DNA of 64,000 bases from Chryseobacterium sp. BLS98 (GTDB taxonomy: Bacteria; Bacteroidota; Bacteroidia; Flavobacteriales; Weeksellaceae). The DNA lies in the NCBI RefSeq assembly GCF_001045445.1, contig NZ_LFNF01000005.1, positions 372,001-436,000 on the forward strand. The letters are read 5' to 3'. The position numbers were made by a program, and so were the translations under genes. The notes below the pieces were generated by a model. That model did no database searches and was not told the origin of the DNA. It saw nothing but the letters and a program-made list of their open reading frames with translations. Numbering within the stretch: position 1 is the first letter of the stretch; the number at the start of each line of letters is the position of its first letter. Positions 52,948-61,899 of the stretch are shown here, one piece after another.

Positions 52948-53718
52948 ATGAAAAAGAAATTAGTCTGTGCTTTTATAATTCTTTTTAGTGTCATTTTATC
53001 TGCCCAAGAAAAAGCTGTGATGGAAATTAATTATGAAACTAAAATGATTCCTGATAGTTTAAACAGGGATAAAGTTAATATCTTTTCCACTACTTTACTT
53101 TTTAATAATACTCAATCAATCTATTGTAGTAAGGAAGCTAAATTGTATTATAAAGGAACCCCAACAGAAACAATTACTACATCTGCAGGTCCGATTGCTA
53201 AATACCCTAAAACCACTGAGAGTATCTACAAGAATGGAGATATTATTACCGCTTCATTACCAGTTGGGAAATATGCCTTTACCTTTGAAGAGCCGAAATT
53301 GAAATGGGAAATACTAGACGAGAGAAAGGATATAAAAGGCTATAAATGCCAATTAGCTAAAACTCAAACTGATACCGGTCAAACTTTTTTTGCTTGGTTT
53401 ACAAACGATATATCCATTCCTGAAGGACCTTTCAGATTCAAAGGTTTATCAGGTATAGTATTGGAAGTATATAATAAAAGCAAAACCATTGAAATATATG
53501 CTACAGATATTAAGAAATCTGAGGAGTTAATTGAGCCTTTAAAATATTACAACGAAGTGAAAGCTAAAACTAAAGCACAGTTTTTAGAAGCAAGAAAAAA
53601 CTTTCATGAAAACCCATCTATGTACAATGGAAATATAAAAATTTTAGATGCCAATGGAAATGACAGAACCAAATTCATGATTGATCGTATAAAAAGTATC
53701 AATACATTTTTAGATTAA
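52948..53718 (+). CDS. GLPGLI family secreted protein (variant motif)
   Basis: 256 residues with a signal peptide ending ILSAQ. The family pattern is seen as LKWEILDERKDIKGYKCQLAK, FFAWFTNDISIPEGPFRF and FKGLSGIVLEV, so GLPGLI reads GLSGIV here. More AT-rich than the housekeeping genes. A small secreted protein gene follows 22 bases later and is probably co-transcribed. Function of the family is unknown. Confidence 0.85.
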   Translation: MKKKLVCAFIILFSVILSAQEKAVMEINYETKMIPDSLNRDKVNIFSTTLLFNNTQSIYCSKEAKLYYKGTPTETITTSAGPIAKYPKTTESIYKNGDIITASLPVGKYAFTFEEPKLKWEILDERKDIKGYKCQLAKTQTDTGQTFFAWFTNDISIPEGPFRFKGLSGIVLEVYNKSKTIEIYATDIKKSEELIEPLKYYNEVKAKTKAQFLEARKNFHENPSMYNGNIKILDANGNDRTKFMIDRIKSINTFLD

Positions 53719-53740
53719 CATTTTTAACCAACATAAAATT

Positions 53741-54040
53741 ATGAAAAAATTATTATTTATCGGGTCAATGGCTCTTTCATCGTTAACTTTTGCTAACACT
53801 AAAGAAAAAGTTAAAGAAAACGGACATGAAATTAAAAAAGAACAGGCTTCAGATGTTAAAGAACTTACCTTGGAGCAAAAAGAAGCTTTAGCTTTGTATT
53901 TTAGATGGTGGTCTGTTGCTTTTACAAATGCATGTGGAAGTACCAGTACAATTTATTTTCAATCTGATAATCCTGACATGAGTCCAGCGTTTAATGATGA
54001 ACTAGCTTATGCTGTTAATTCTAACTATGGTAATTGTTAA
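53741..54040 (+). CDS. small secreted hypothetical protein with C-terminal Cys
   Basis: 99 residues: signal peptide (MKKLLFIGSMALSSLTFA), a charged Lys/Glu stretch (about 20-50), then an aromatic and Asn/Ser-rich tail (YFRWWSVAFTNACGSTS) ending in NYGNC. Two Cys only, near residue 75 and at the C-terminus, could form a disulfide or thioether. It follows a GLPGLI gene. No family recognised. Confidence 0.7.
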   Translation: MKKLLFIGSMALSSLTFANTKEKVKENGHEIKKEQASDVKELTLEQKEALALYFRWWSVAFTNACGSTSTIYFQSDNPDMSPAFNDELAYAVNSNYGNC

Positions 54041-54175
54041 AAGAATTTAAGTATAAATATCCTCCTGCTTGGAAGCTATTTACATTTCATCTATTATTTT
54101 ATCTGCATGTATAAAATACTAATTCGAGCGCTTGAAATCACAATAGGATTATTTTGTTTATCTTGAAAAGAAAAA

Positions 54176-54213
54176 TTAAAAAACCCTGTATAACTTTCTG
54201 TTATACAGGGTTT
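54176..54213 (-). terminator. terminator of the tRNA-fMet cluster
   Basis: Perfect stem AAACCCTGTATAAC (54181-54194) with GTTATACAGGGTTT (54200-54213); on the minus strand a T-rich run follows. It lies just past the last tRNA. Confidence 0.88.
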
Positions 54214-54220
54214 AATTTAG

Positions 54221-54293
<73 letters not shown>

Positions 54294-54330
54294 GTGTATC
54301 AGCTACCTACTGCTCCATCCCGCGGTGTAT
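54294..54330 (-). pseudogene. tRNA-fMet 5' fragment (partial tandem duplication)
   Basis: 54301-54330 repeats 54270-54299 base for base (31-base period). It contains only the first 24 bases of the tRNA plus 6 bases of upstream flank, so it cannot fold as a tRNA. Confidence 0.85.
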
Positions 54331-54363
54331 TTTTAGAGTGCTTACCGAAAGCACTTAACTTAG

Positions 54364-54436
<73 letters not shown>

Positions 54437-54474
54437 GTGTATTTTTAGAGTGCTTACCGAAAGCACTTAATTAG

Positions 54475-54547
<73 letters not shown>

Positions 54548-54559
54548 ATATTGTGAGTG

Positions 54560-54567
54560 CAAAGATA
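54560..54567 (-). promoter_or_regulatory. -7 promoter box of the tRNA-fMet cluster
   Basis: TATCTTTG on the minus strand, an exact TAnnTTTG match, ending 13 bases before the first base of tRNA copy 3. Confidence 0.6.
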
Positions 54568-54637
54568 CGGCATTTTTTTGAAAATCCTAATTTTTCTTTT
54601 AAATAAAGGACTTTTATGAAAACTATTTTATTATTTG

Positions 54638-54645
54638 TATCTTTG
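54638..54645 (+). promoter_or_regulatory. -7 promoter box of the tsaC-like gene, almost touching its ATG
   Basis: TATCTTTG ends 5 bases before the ATG at 54650, so the message is probably leaderless. It also rules out a longer TTG-initiated form starting at 54635. Confidence 0.55.
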
Positions 54646-54649
54646 TTTT

Positions 54650-55261
54650 ATGGCAAAAATACTGAAAATTTACCCTGACAATCCTCAGGAAAATCTTGTG
54701 AATGAGGTCATTAAAACCTTACAAAACGGCGGACTTATTATCTATCCTTCAGATACGGTTTATGCCCTTGGATGTAACATTTTTGACATAAAAGCCATGG
54801 AAAAGCTGGCTCAGCTCAAAAAAGTAAAGCTCGAAAAGTCTCAGTTTTCTATTATCTGTAACGATTTAAGCCATCTTTCTGATTTTACAAGACCCATTGA
54901 TACCTCCGTATTCAGGTTTCTGAAAAGCCATCTTCCGGGTCCTTTTACTTTTATCCTGGATGCCAATAAAAGCCTTCCGCTGGCCTATAAAAATCATAAG
55001 ACCATCGGTATCCGTGTTCCTGACCATCCGATTCCGCAGCTTATTGTAGAAAAACTTGGCCATCCTATTGCATCAACCTCTATCAAAGATGATGACGAAA
55101 TCATTGAATATTCAACCGACCCTGAACTGATTGCTGAAAAATATGACCACCTGGTGGATATTGTCATCGATTCCGGATATGGGGATAATGTGGCTTCCAC
55201 TATTGTGGACCTCACTTCCGGAGAACCGGAAATTATCCGTCAGGGAAAAGGAATTATTTAA
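54650..55261 (+). CDS. Sua5/YciO/YrdC family protein, probable L-threonylcarbamoyladenylate synthase
   Basis: 203 residues from ATG at 54650. YrdC-fold blocks: GGLIIYPSDTVYALGCNIFD, LPGPFTFILDANKSLP, KTIGIRVPDHP and TIVDLTSGEPEIIRQGKG. These proteins join threonine, bicarbonate and ATP to make TC-AMP for t6A in tRNA. The sequence is somewhat closer by eye to YciO than to E. coli TsaC, so activity is probable rather than certain. It heads a run of five same-strand genes (CPBP, yaaA, prmC, DUF4180). Confidence 0.87.
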   Translation: MAKILKIYPDNPQENLVNEVIKTLQNGGLIIYPSDTVYALGCNIFDIKAMEKLAQLKKVKLEKSQFSIICNDLSHLSDFTRPIDTSVFRFLKSHLPGPFTFILDANKSLPLAYKNHKTIGIRVPDHPIPQLIVEKLGHPIASTSIKDDDEIIEYSTDPELIAEKYDHLVDIVIDSGYGDNVASTIVDLTSGEPEIIRQGKGII

Positions 55262-55296
55262 TTGAAGATTAACAGCTGAGAGTGATCGTTGGAGAT

Positions 55297-55998
55297 ATGG
55301 GTTTGAACGGAAAATATGCGACAGGAATTCTTTTAACTTTTGTGCTTCTGGCTGCGGCAATGCTTTATTCTTTTCCCGTCATTTATTTTGTTACAGGAGT
55401 AAAAGCATTTACAGCAATTAATTTTTTTTACACAAGGATTGCCCTGTGGATAGTTCTTCTTTTAATTTTCCTGTACAATTTTTTCATAGAAAAGAATACT
55501 TTTCTGCTATGGAAAGAGAAAAAATATCCGGGATTATTCTACATTAAAGCCATAATAACTTTATATCTGATCTGTTCTTTCGGCAGTGCTTTCCTGAATT
55601 TTATGATCCAGATTTTTACCCATGAGAATTTAAGTAGAAAGATCGTTCAGATAGCCTCGCTTTTCAGGAATAATTTTCCATTGATTATCTCCATCTGCCT
55701 TACAGCAGGAGTTGTGGAAGAGCTTCTCATGCGGGGATATATACAGCCGAGAATTGAAAAAATATACGGTAACCAATACCTTGGCATTTTTGTTTCTGCC
55801 ATGTTATTTGGGATTCTGCACATCACTTACGGGACGATAGGACAAGTTCTAATACCTTTCTTTATCGGAACTGTTTTTGCTGTTTTTTATAAAAAATATT
55901 CAAACATTAAAATCCTTATCATCTGCCATTGTATGTATGATTTTGTATCGATGATGATCATGAATTTTATTGACATTAAACATTTATCCGCCTTCTAA
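55297..55998 (+). CDS. CPBP family intramembrane metalloprotease
   Basis: About 233 residues from ATG at 55297; a GTG 15 bases upstream is an alternative. Several membrane helices and the CPBP/Abi motifs: EELLMRGYIQPR (paired glutamates and arginine), FGILHITYG and HCMYDF with the His residues. Bacterial members process peptides or protect against bacteriocins; many are uncharacterised. It starts 36 bases after the tsaC-like gene. Confidence 0.88.
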   Translation: MGLNGKYATGILLTFVLLAAAMLYSFPVIYFVTGVKAFTAINFFYTRIALWIVLLLIFLYNFFIEKNTFLLWKEKKYPGLFYIKAIITLYLICSFGSAFLNFMIQIFTHENLSRKIVQIASLFRNNFPLIISICLTAGVVEELLMRGYIQPRIEKIYGNQYLGIFVSAMLFGILHITYGTIGQVLIPFFIGTVFAVFYKKYSNIKILIICHCMYDFVSMMIMNFIDIKHLSAF

Positions 55999-56003
55999 AC
56001 ATT

Positions 56004-56762
56004 ATGAAAATTATAACTTCTCCAGCGAAACTGATGAACGTTGAGAATTCAACAGACCTTTTAAGAACCACCACTCCGAAATTCATCGAAGAAGCTGCTC
56101 TGATACAGTCTTATTTAAAACAAAAATCCCCGAAATATCTTTCCGAGCTCATGGAAATATCATCCAAGCTTGCTGACGAAAACTGGGAAAGAAACCAGAA
56201 ATGGAAAGCCAAACCCACAGCCAAAGAATCAGCTCCTGCCCTATTTGCCTTTACAGGAGAGGTTTACAGAGGATTGGATGCCAAAACCTTAGATAAAGAT
56301 GCCATTGATTATTTACAGAAAAATTACAGGATGCTTTCCGGGCTGTACGGCCTTCTGAAACCGTCCGACAAGGTCATGCTTTACAGGCTTGAAATGGGAC
56401 GCCATTTTGAATTCGATCAATACAAAAACCTGTACGAATTCTGGAGGAAAAAAATTACGGACCAGCTTAATTCCGAGATGAAAAAGGGAGAAATTCTCCT
56501 TCACCTGGCCAGCAACGAATACGGAAAGGTGATAGACAGAAAAAAACTGAACCATAAGGTGATTGATTTTGATTTTTATGAGCAAAAAGACGGAAAACTG
56601 AAAACCATCGTTGTCTACACCAAGCATGCAAGAGGTCTTGTGGTAAGATTCTGTGCAGAAACCAATGCCAAAACTTTAGATGATGTAAAGGCATTCAACT
56701 ATGAAGGCTACCTGATTGATGAGGAAAAATCTACAGACACAAAACTGGTTTTTACAAGATAA
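56004..56762 (+). CDS. yaaA: YaaA family peroxide-stress protein
   Basis: 252 residues, full length. N-terminal MKIITSPAKLMN and later ALFAFTGEVYRGLDAKTL, LSGLYGLLKPSDKVMLYRLEMG and NLASNEY-type (HLASNEYGKVI) blocks are those of YaaA (DUF328), which lowers free iron and protects DNA under peroxide stress in E. coli. The prmC ATG follows its stop codon directly. Confidence 0.95.
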   Translation: MKIITSPAKLMNVENSTDLLRTTTPKFIEEAALIQSYLKQKSPKYLSELMEISSKLADENWERNQKWKAKPTAKESAPALFAFTGEVYRGLDAKTLDKDAIDYLQKNYRMLSGLYGLLKPSDKVMLYRLEMGRHFEFDQYKNLYEFWRKKITDQLNSEMKKGEILLHLASNEYGKVIDRKKLNHKVIDFDFYEQKDGKLKTIVVYTKHARGLVVRFCAETNAKTLDDVKAFNYEGYLIDEEKSTDTKLVFTR

Positions 56763-57614
56763 ATGACAGTATCAGCATTCAAAAAATATTTTAAATCAGA
56801 ACTTTCCACATTGTATAATGAATCGGAAAGTACTTTTTTATGTTCCGTTTTTATACAGAAAATTGTTGGTCTTAATTCATTCCACCAGAGAAAATTATCC
56901 GATCAGCCGCTTCTCATGGATGATGAACAAAAACTTCTTGAAGCTGTTTCAGAATTAAAAACCGGCAAGCCTTATCAACAAATCCTTGGAGAAACAGAAT
57001 TTTATGGCATGTTGTTCTTCGTGGATGAACATGTACTGATTCCCCGTCCTGAAACGGAGGAATTGCTTGAAATTGCGATCCGAACCATCCGGCATTCTGG
57101 ATTTCATCATCAAAATTTAAAAATTCTGGATATCGGAACCGGAAGCGGTGTAATTCCCCTGGTCTTAAAAAAGCATTTCCCCGAAGCAGAAATTTCATCC
57201 ATTGATTTTTCTGAAAAAGCTTTGGAAACAGCAAAAAGAAATGCCGAATATCATCAGCTGGAAATCAATTTCATTCATGCAGATTATCTGAATTCAGAAT
57301 TAACTGAGACATACGATGTTATTATTTCCAATCCTCCTTACATAGGAATTGAAGAGGAAACTGAAATTGCAGACTCTGTCAAGGGATTTGAGCCTAAAAT
57401 GGCCCTCTTCTCCCCTGTTCAGGATGCACTGATCTTTTACCGCAAAATTGCTGTAGATTCAAAGCAACACCTGAAAGATAATGGTCTTCTTTTTTTAGAG
57501 ATCAATCAAAAACTAGGTCCGGAAACATTGGAATTATACACTGACTCTTTTTCTGAGGCTCAACTTATTAAGGATTTATCCGAAAATGACCGTTTTATTT
57601 TTGGACGGAAATAA
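56763..57614 (+). CDS. prmC: peptide chain release factor N5-glutamine methyltransferase
   Basis: 283 residues. Helical N-domain, then a Rossmann methyltransferase domain with the SAM motif LDIGTGSGVIPLVL and the catalytic NPPYIG that holds the release-factor glutamine; PRPETEELLEIAI is the typical linker. It methylates the GGQ glutamine of RF1/RF2. It begins on the base after the yaaA stop. Confidence 0.96.
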   Translation: MTVSAFKKYFKSELSTLYNESESTFLCSVFIQKIVGLNSFHQRKLSDQPLLMDDEQKLLEAVSELKTGKPYQQILGETEFYGMLFFVDEHVLIPRPETEELLEIAIRTIRHSGFHHQNLKILDIGTGSGVIPLVLKKHFPEAEISSIDFSEKALETAKRNAEYHQLEINFIHADYLNSELTETYDVIISNPPYIGIEEETEIADSVKGFEPKMALFSPVQDALIFYRKIAVDSKQHLKDNGLLFLEINQKLGPETLELYTDSFSEAQLIKDLSENDRFIFGRK

Positions 57615-57624
57615 CAACCAAATT

Positions 57625-57984
57625 ATGGAAATCATCTCACATGTTGTCAACGATATAAAAATTGCAGAAATTATTTCTGATAAAACAGTTATCCAGTCTG
57701 TTCAGGATGGGCTGGATCTCCTCGGAGATATCTATTATCAGGGTTTCGATAAATTAATCGTCTATGAGAAAAATATCACTCCTGAATTCTTTGATCTGAA
57801 AACAAAAATAGCCGGGGATATTCTGCAGAAGTTCTCTAATTACCGGGTAAGCCTTGCCATTGTGGGAGATTTTGGAAAATACGAAAGCAAAAGCATCAGG
57901 GATTTTATTTTTGAAAGCAATAAGGCTAAGCATATCAACTTCACTGGAACATTGGAAGATGCTTTGAATAAACTGGGAAACTGA
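57625..57984 (+). CDS. DUF4180 family protein
   Basis: 119 residues from MEIISHVVND. An in-frame ATG at 57586 overlapping the prmC end would add 13 residues; the shorter form matches the usual length of this family. An alpha/beta protein (SVQDGLDLLGDIYYQGFDK, GDILQKFSNYRVSLAIVGDF) with the SpoIIAA/STAS-like feel of DUF4180. Function unknown; last gene of the tsaC-prmC run. Confidence 0.82.
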   Translation: MEIISHVVNDIKIAEIISDKTVIQSVQDGLDLLGDIYYQGFDKLIVYEKNITPEFFDLKTKIAGDILQKFSNYRVSLAIVGDFGKYESKSIRDFIFESNKAKHINFTGTLEDALNKLGN

Positions 57985-58197
57985 TACTATCAGAAATATA
58001 CATTTTTTATCAGCCACGAATTACGTAGATTTACACAAATATATTCACAAATAAAAATCTGGGTAATCTGCATAATCTGTGGGAGAAATAAACCCAGCTT
58101 TTTTAACGCAAAGTTTTACTATCTTACCATTTATTTAAAGAAAGCAAAGGTCGGATCAACAAAGTTGATCTGATGAAGCTTTTGGATAAACTATGCG
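57985..58197. repeat. intergenic stretch with flavobacterial repeat-like words
   Basis: About 210 bases between convergent genes. It holds GCCACGAATTACGTAGATTT and CTGGGTAATCTGCATAATCT, then GCAAAGTTTT and GCAAAGGTCGG, which read like fragments of short dispersed repeats seen in intergenic DNA of flavobacteria (from memory). No gene and no clear terminator seen. Confidence 0.35.
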
Positions 58198-59169
58198 TTA
58201 TATATTATTCTTTTTTTCAAAAAATCTGATGGCATCCTCTATTGCTTTATCAACAGACTGATATGTAATTCTTAAATCCTCTACAGATTTCCTGTTTGAG
58301 TAAAAATTATCAATCCTCAGTGCTTTCATATTAGCAGAGCTTAAACTGATCTTTATTTTAAGCTTCCGCAAGCCATCACCGAACACTCCCAACATGGCCA
58401 GAACTAAATCAGGAATCGGGATCATAACAGGATTTTGCCTGGATATGGTATTTACTTTTTTGAAAAATTCTTTATAGGTAAGGTTTTCATTGGCTAACAG
58501 GTATTTCTCGCCTCTTTTCCCCTTCTCAACAGCTTTTATAATTCCTTCAGCAGCATCTTCCGCATGAACGAAATTTTTCCCGCCCTTAGGATAAAAAACT
58601 ACCTTCTTTTTCCAGACCCAGAAAATAATTTTCCCCGAACTCGGTTTACGGTCGTAGGCTCCAATCATGAAAGTAGGATTTAAGATCACAACATTGGTTT
58701 CCCTGTTCTGCTGAAGGAGATAGTTTTCTGCTTCCAGCTTACTTTTCGCATAGTAAGAACTGGTAAAGGGATAAAGCTGTGGAGCCTGCTCATTTCCCCG
58801 GTCTGCAGAATTTCCGAATCCCAAAGTATTGGCAGTGCTCACAAACAGGAATTTTTTCACTCCTGCGGCCGTGGCTTTTGCAAAAAGATGAGCCGTAGCA
58901 TCATAATTCGTTTTTTTATAATCCTCATAACTCAGCAGGTTCTGGCCGGTTTCTGCAGCGATATGGATAACAGCATCCACATTCTGCACATGTTCTGAAA
59001 TATCCGAGAACAGATCACCTTCTATGCATCTGAGATTTTTGCTTTCCTCGCCCATCCAGCTGCTTTTCTTACGCACCAGAGCAATAACAGAATAATCATA
59101 TTGTAATAATTTAATAATGGTATTAGTTCCCAGAAGACCTGTGGCTCCAGTCACGAAAACTTTTTTCAT
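58198..59169 (-). CDS. NAD(P)-dependent epimerase/dehydratase family protein (extended SDR)
   Basis: 323 residues. Cofactor motif VTGATGLLGTNTIIKLL at the N-terminus, the Ser of VSTANTLG, and the active-site pair in YAKSK. The pattern is that of dihydroflavonol reductase/cholesterol-dehydrogenase-like enzymes that reduce aldehydes or ketones. Its ATG overlaps the stop of the upstream SDR gene by 4 bases (ATGA), so translation is coupled. Substrate unknown. Confidence 0.9.
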   Translation of the reverse strand: MKKVFVTGATGLLGTNTIIKLLQYDYSVIALVRKKSSWMGEESKNLRCIEGDLFSDISEHVQNVDAVIHIAAETGQNLLSYEDYKKTNYDATAHLFAKATAAGVKKFLFVSTANTLGFGNSADRGNEQAPQLYPFTSSYYAKSKLEAENYLLQQNRETNVVILNPTFMIGAYDRKPSSGKIIFWVWKKKVVFYPKGGKNFVHAEDAAEGIIKAVEKGKRGEKYLLANENLTYKEFFKKVNTISRQNPVMIPIPDLVLAMLGVFGDGLRKLKIKISLSSANMKALRIDNFYSNRKSVEDLRITYQSVDKAIEDAIRFFEKKNNI

Positions 59170-59951
59170 GCTTCAATTTCTTTTTTTATGGCACTGGTCA
59201 TCAGAGGCAGCTTGATCCATATCGGCAGGATTTTCATCACCAGCCAGCTTATAGGATTCACCATAATAACGGAATCTCTTCTGAAAAGTTGTCTGATACA
59301 ATAAGCGGCTACTTTGTTCGGATCCAGGAGGGTCAGCTTTCCTAAAGCACCCTGCTTTTCAATTCTTTTGCAGACGTCCTTGTTGGTTTTCATGGCACCG
59401 GGATTCACAACGCTTACAAAAACGTTTGTATCCTTAAGCTCTTCATAGAGACCTCTTGAAAATGAATGAATAAAGGTTTTGGAAGCCGGATATACTGTTT
59501 TGAAACCTATGGGTGAAAAAGCAGCCATACTTGACACATTCAGAATATAAGCTTCGGGCTGCCTTAAAAGATTGGGTAAGAGCTGATGGGTGATCAGGGA
59601 TGTCGCTGTGACATTAACCTGCAGAATGGTGTTGATATAAGAGGACGAAGCATCTACAAACTTCTTGGTACCTCCAAGGCCTGCATTATTGATCAGGATA
59701 TGGATTTCAAAGGATTTATTCAGCCATTCTGTTAGTTTCAATACATTTTCATTCACCGAAAGATCTGTTTCATAATAAGGTGCCCTGATCTGGTAAATTT
59801 TTTCAAGCTGTCGGGACAGTTCTTCAAGCTGCTGTCCGGGGAGACTTACTAAAATAACATTGATATTCTTGCTTGCCAGATTTTCAGCAAATGCCTTTCC
59901 AAGCCCCTGGCTTGCTCCGGTAACTACAGCATATGATTCTTTGGTATCCAT
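59166..59951 (-). CDS. short-chain dehydrogenase/reductase (classical SDR)
   Basis: 261 residues. TGASQGLGKAFAENL binds NAD(P); NNAGLGG, the catalytic Ser in NVSSMAAFSP and YxxxK in YPASKTF are present. The C-terminus is hydrophobic (WLVMKILPIWIKLPLM), suggesting membrane association, as in short-chain ketone or lipid reductases. -7 box TAGCTTTG (complement of 59969-59976). Translationally coupled to the second reductase. Confidence 0.9.
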   Translation of the reverse strand: MDTKESYAVVTGASQGLGKAFAENLASKNINVILVSLPGQQLEELSRQLEKIYQIRAPYYETDLSVNENVLKLTEWLNKSFEIHILINNAGLGGTKKFVDASSSYINTILQVNVTATSLITHQLLPNLLRQPEAYILNVSSMAAFSPIGFKTVYPASKTFIHSFSRGLYEELKDTNVFVSVVNPGAMKTNKDVCKRIEKQGALGKLTLLDPNKVAAYCIRQLFRRDSVIMVNPISWLVMKILPIWIKLPLMTSAIKKEIEA

Positions 59952-60094
59952 AACACAATTTTATGGGACAAAGCTATTCTGAAAAAGGGTGTTGAATGTT
60001 CAGGATTATCCGAGTGAACTTATTTCCTCATCAAAAAAGCATGATGCACAAAAAGCTGAAAAACAATCATTTAAACAAACAAACACGTTAAAAC

Positions 60095-61204
60095 TTATAA
60101 ATCCGAACTATTTTTATATTCAGAAGGAGTCTGGCCGGTCAGTTTTTTAAAGGTGGTATTGAAAGAAGTTTTGGAATTGAATCCGGATTCGTAGGCAATT
60201 CCTAAAATTGACAATTTACTTTGAGAATCTTTAAGAAGTCTTTTGGCATATCCGATCCTGTATTCATTGACGTACTGGAAAAAGTTCTTTTTAAAACCGG
60301 TATTGATCACATACGAAAGATGATGGGTGGAAACAGACAACAGTTCGGAAAGCCTGATGAGGTTGAGTTCGCTGTCCAGATATGGTTTCTGCCTGTCCAT
60401 GATTTCTTCCAGCTGGGTTTTAATTCTTATTAATTCTTCATCGGAGATCAGTTTTTTCTTTATTTCTTCTGTTTCCTGATCCTCATCAATGGAAATCAGC
60501 TCTTCACGCTGTTTTTCTTCCAAAGGATAAATTTCTTTCTGCTTCAAAGAATAATAGCCTACGGAATAAATAACCAGCAGAAAAGCTCCGTTAATGAAAA
60601 AATTCAACGCTTTTGAATCGTAGGATAAATTATAAACTACGTAGATAATATTGATAATAAAAATGATTATCGTAATGTACTCCAGCCAGTTGAGATTGAT
60701 CCCTTCCGTATTGGCTGAAAACTGCTGAATCCTTTTCTTGTGTTTCTGAATGGTAAAATATGATAGACCGGTATAGAATATAGCCTGGAAAAGTATCAGC
60801 CCGATAAAAACATAATTAAAGATCGTCTGATCTTCAAATCCTCCAAAACGCTGCAATAAGATATTGATCCAAAAGATAAGCGGAAGAATAAAATATTTCA
60901 GATCTGAAACTCTAAATTTAAATGAAGGATTGGTGTAAAATAACACACTAAAATAGAACATAACCGGAGTCAGAAACTGAATGATCTGAACTGAAACTAT
61001 AGACTGAACATCAACCGGAGCCCCTTTTACAAGTGTAAGAATCTCATCCAGCCAGAAACTTGACCACAAAAACAGAAATATTCCGAACCAGAAATTGGCT
61101 TTTCTGTTAACCTTTAACGGATTGGACAGTTTCAATAAAGAAAGCAGAACCAATGAACCATAGATTAATACAACGATGAAACGGTTTAATTCTGATGTGT
61201 TCAT
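60095..61204 (-). CDS. AraC-type regulator with N-terminal membrane domain
   Basis: 369 residues. About seven membrane helices fill residues 5-215; a charged linker follows, then two HTH motifs of an AraC/XylS domain (about 255-365; LLSVSTHHLSYVINTGFKKNFFQYVNEYRIGYAKRLL, GIAYESGFNSKTSFNTTFKKLTGQTPSEY, quoted in parts). A membrane-embedded sensor fused to a DNA-binding output is implied. Its start is 30 bases behind the rhomboid stop, so it is probably in the topoisomerase-rhomboid transcript. Confidence 0.85.
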   Translation of the reverse strand: MNTSELNRFIVVLIYGSLVLLSLLKLSNPLKVNRKANFWFGIFLFLWSSFWLDEILTLVKGAPVDVQSIVSVQIIQFLTPVMFYFSVLFYTNPSFKFRVSDLKYFILPLIFWINILLQRFGGFEDQTIFNYVFIGLILFQAIFYTGLSYFTIQKHKKRIQQFSANTEGINLNWLEYITIIIFIINIIYVVYNLSYDSKALNFFINGAFLLVIYSVGYYSLKQKEIYPLEEKQREELISIDEDQETEEIKKKLISDEELIRIKTQLEEIMDRQKPYLDSELNLIRLSELLSVSTHHLSYVINTGFKKNFFQYVNEYRIGYAKRLLKDSQSKLSILGIAYESGFNSKTSFNTTFKKLTGQTPSEYKNSSDL

Positions 61205-61234
61205 TGGTTCTGATATTTTAGTAAAGATAAATTT

Positions 61235-61888
61235 TTATCCTATTCTTTTCCTGACAAAAATTTCATAGCCCAGATAAATCAGCGGAAGTGACATGATTCC
61301 CAGGTACAGAGCATTATGCATTGCCGTATCCGGAGCTACAGCTATTGCATACACCAACCCGAAAAAAGCGCCTCCAAGGTGTGCAGCATGCCCGATATTA
61401 TCATGCTGTCTCGGATTCATCATCATATAGACCGAATATCCGAAATACAGAAGTCCGAAAAGGTATCCCTTAACCGGAATAGGAATAAAGAAAATATAAA
61501 TTCCAATATCCGGGATCATCGCTATGGAAGCAAACAATATTCCTGAAACACCTCCACTCGCTCCTACTGCAGAATACCATGGCTGTTTCTGATAAATATA
61601 AAGGGATAGAAAATTTCCCAGCAATATAGAACCTAAATAGATGATGGCAAAACCTATGTTTCCAAAAGTCTGGATGACGATAGGGCCAAAGAAATACAGG
61701 GTCATCATATTAAAAACCAGGTGCATGATGTCGGCATGCAGGAATCCTGATGAAAGCAGGCGGATGTATTCTTTTCTGTGCAGGATCGCTCCTACACTGA
61801 ACTTATATTTTTCAGTAATACCGGGATTGTTAAAAGCAACAAAACTGATAATAGCTGTAATGATAATAAATAAGATGAGAATATTCAT
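61235..61888 (-). CDS. rhomboid family intramembrane serine protease
   Basis: 217 residues with six membrane helices. The catalytic dyad is Ser111 in GASGGVSG and His170 in GHAAHLGG; HADIMHLVFNM carries the conserved His-Asn of TM2. It cleaves within membrane segments of unknown substrates. Its start is 11 bases after the stop of the topoisomerase gene. Confidence 0.93.
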   Translation of the reverse strand: MNILILFIIITAIISFVAFNNPGITEKYKFSVGAILHRKEYIRLLSSGFLHADIMHLVFNMMTLYFFGPIVIQTFGNIGFAIIYLGSILLGNFLSLYIYQKQPWYSAVGASGGVSGILFASIAMIPDIGIYIFFIPIPVKGYLFGLLYFGYSVYMMMNPRQHDNIGHAAHLGGAFFGLVYAIAVAPDTAMHNALYLGIMSLPLIYLGYEIFVRKRIG

Positions 61889-61899
61889 AAGTTTAATTC

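Noticed and set aside
54294-54330. Fourth tRNA gene
   Set aside because: Only the first 24 bases of the tRNA are duplicated; D-stem and everything after are missing.
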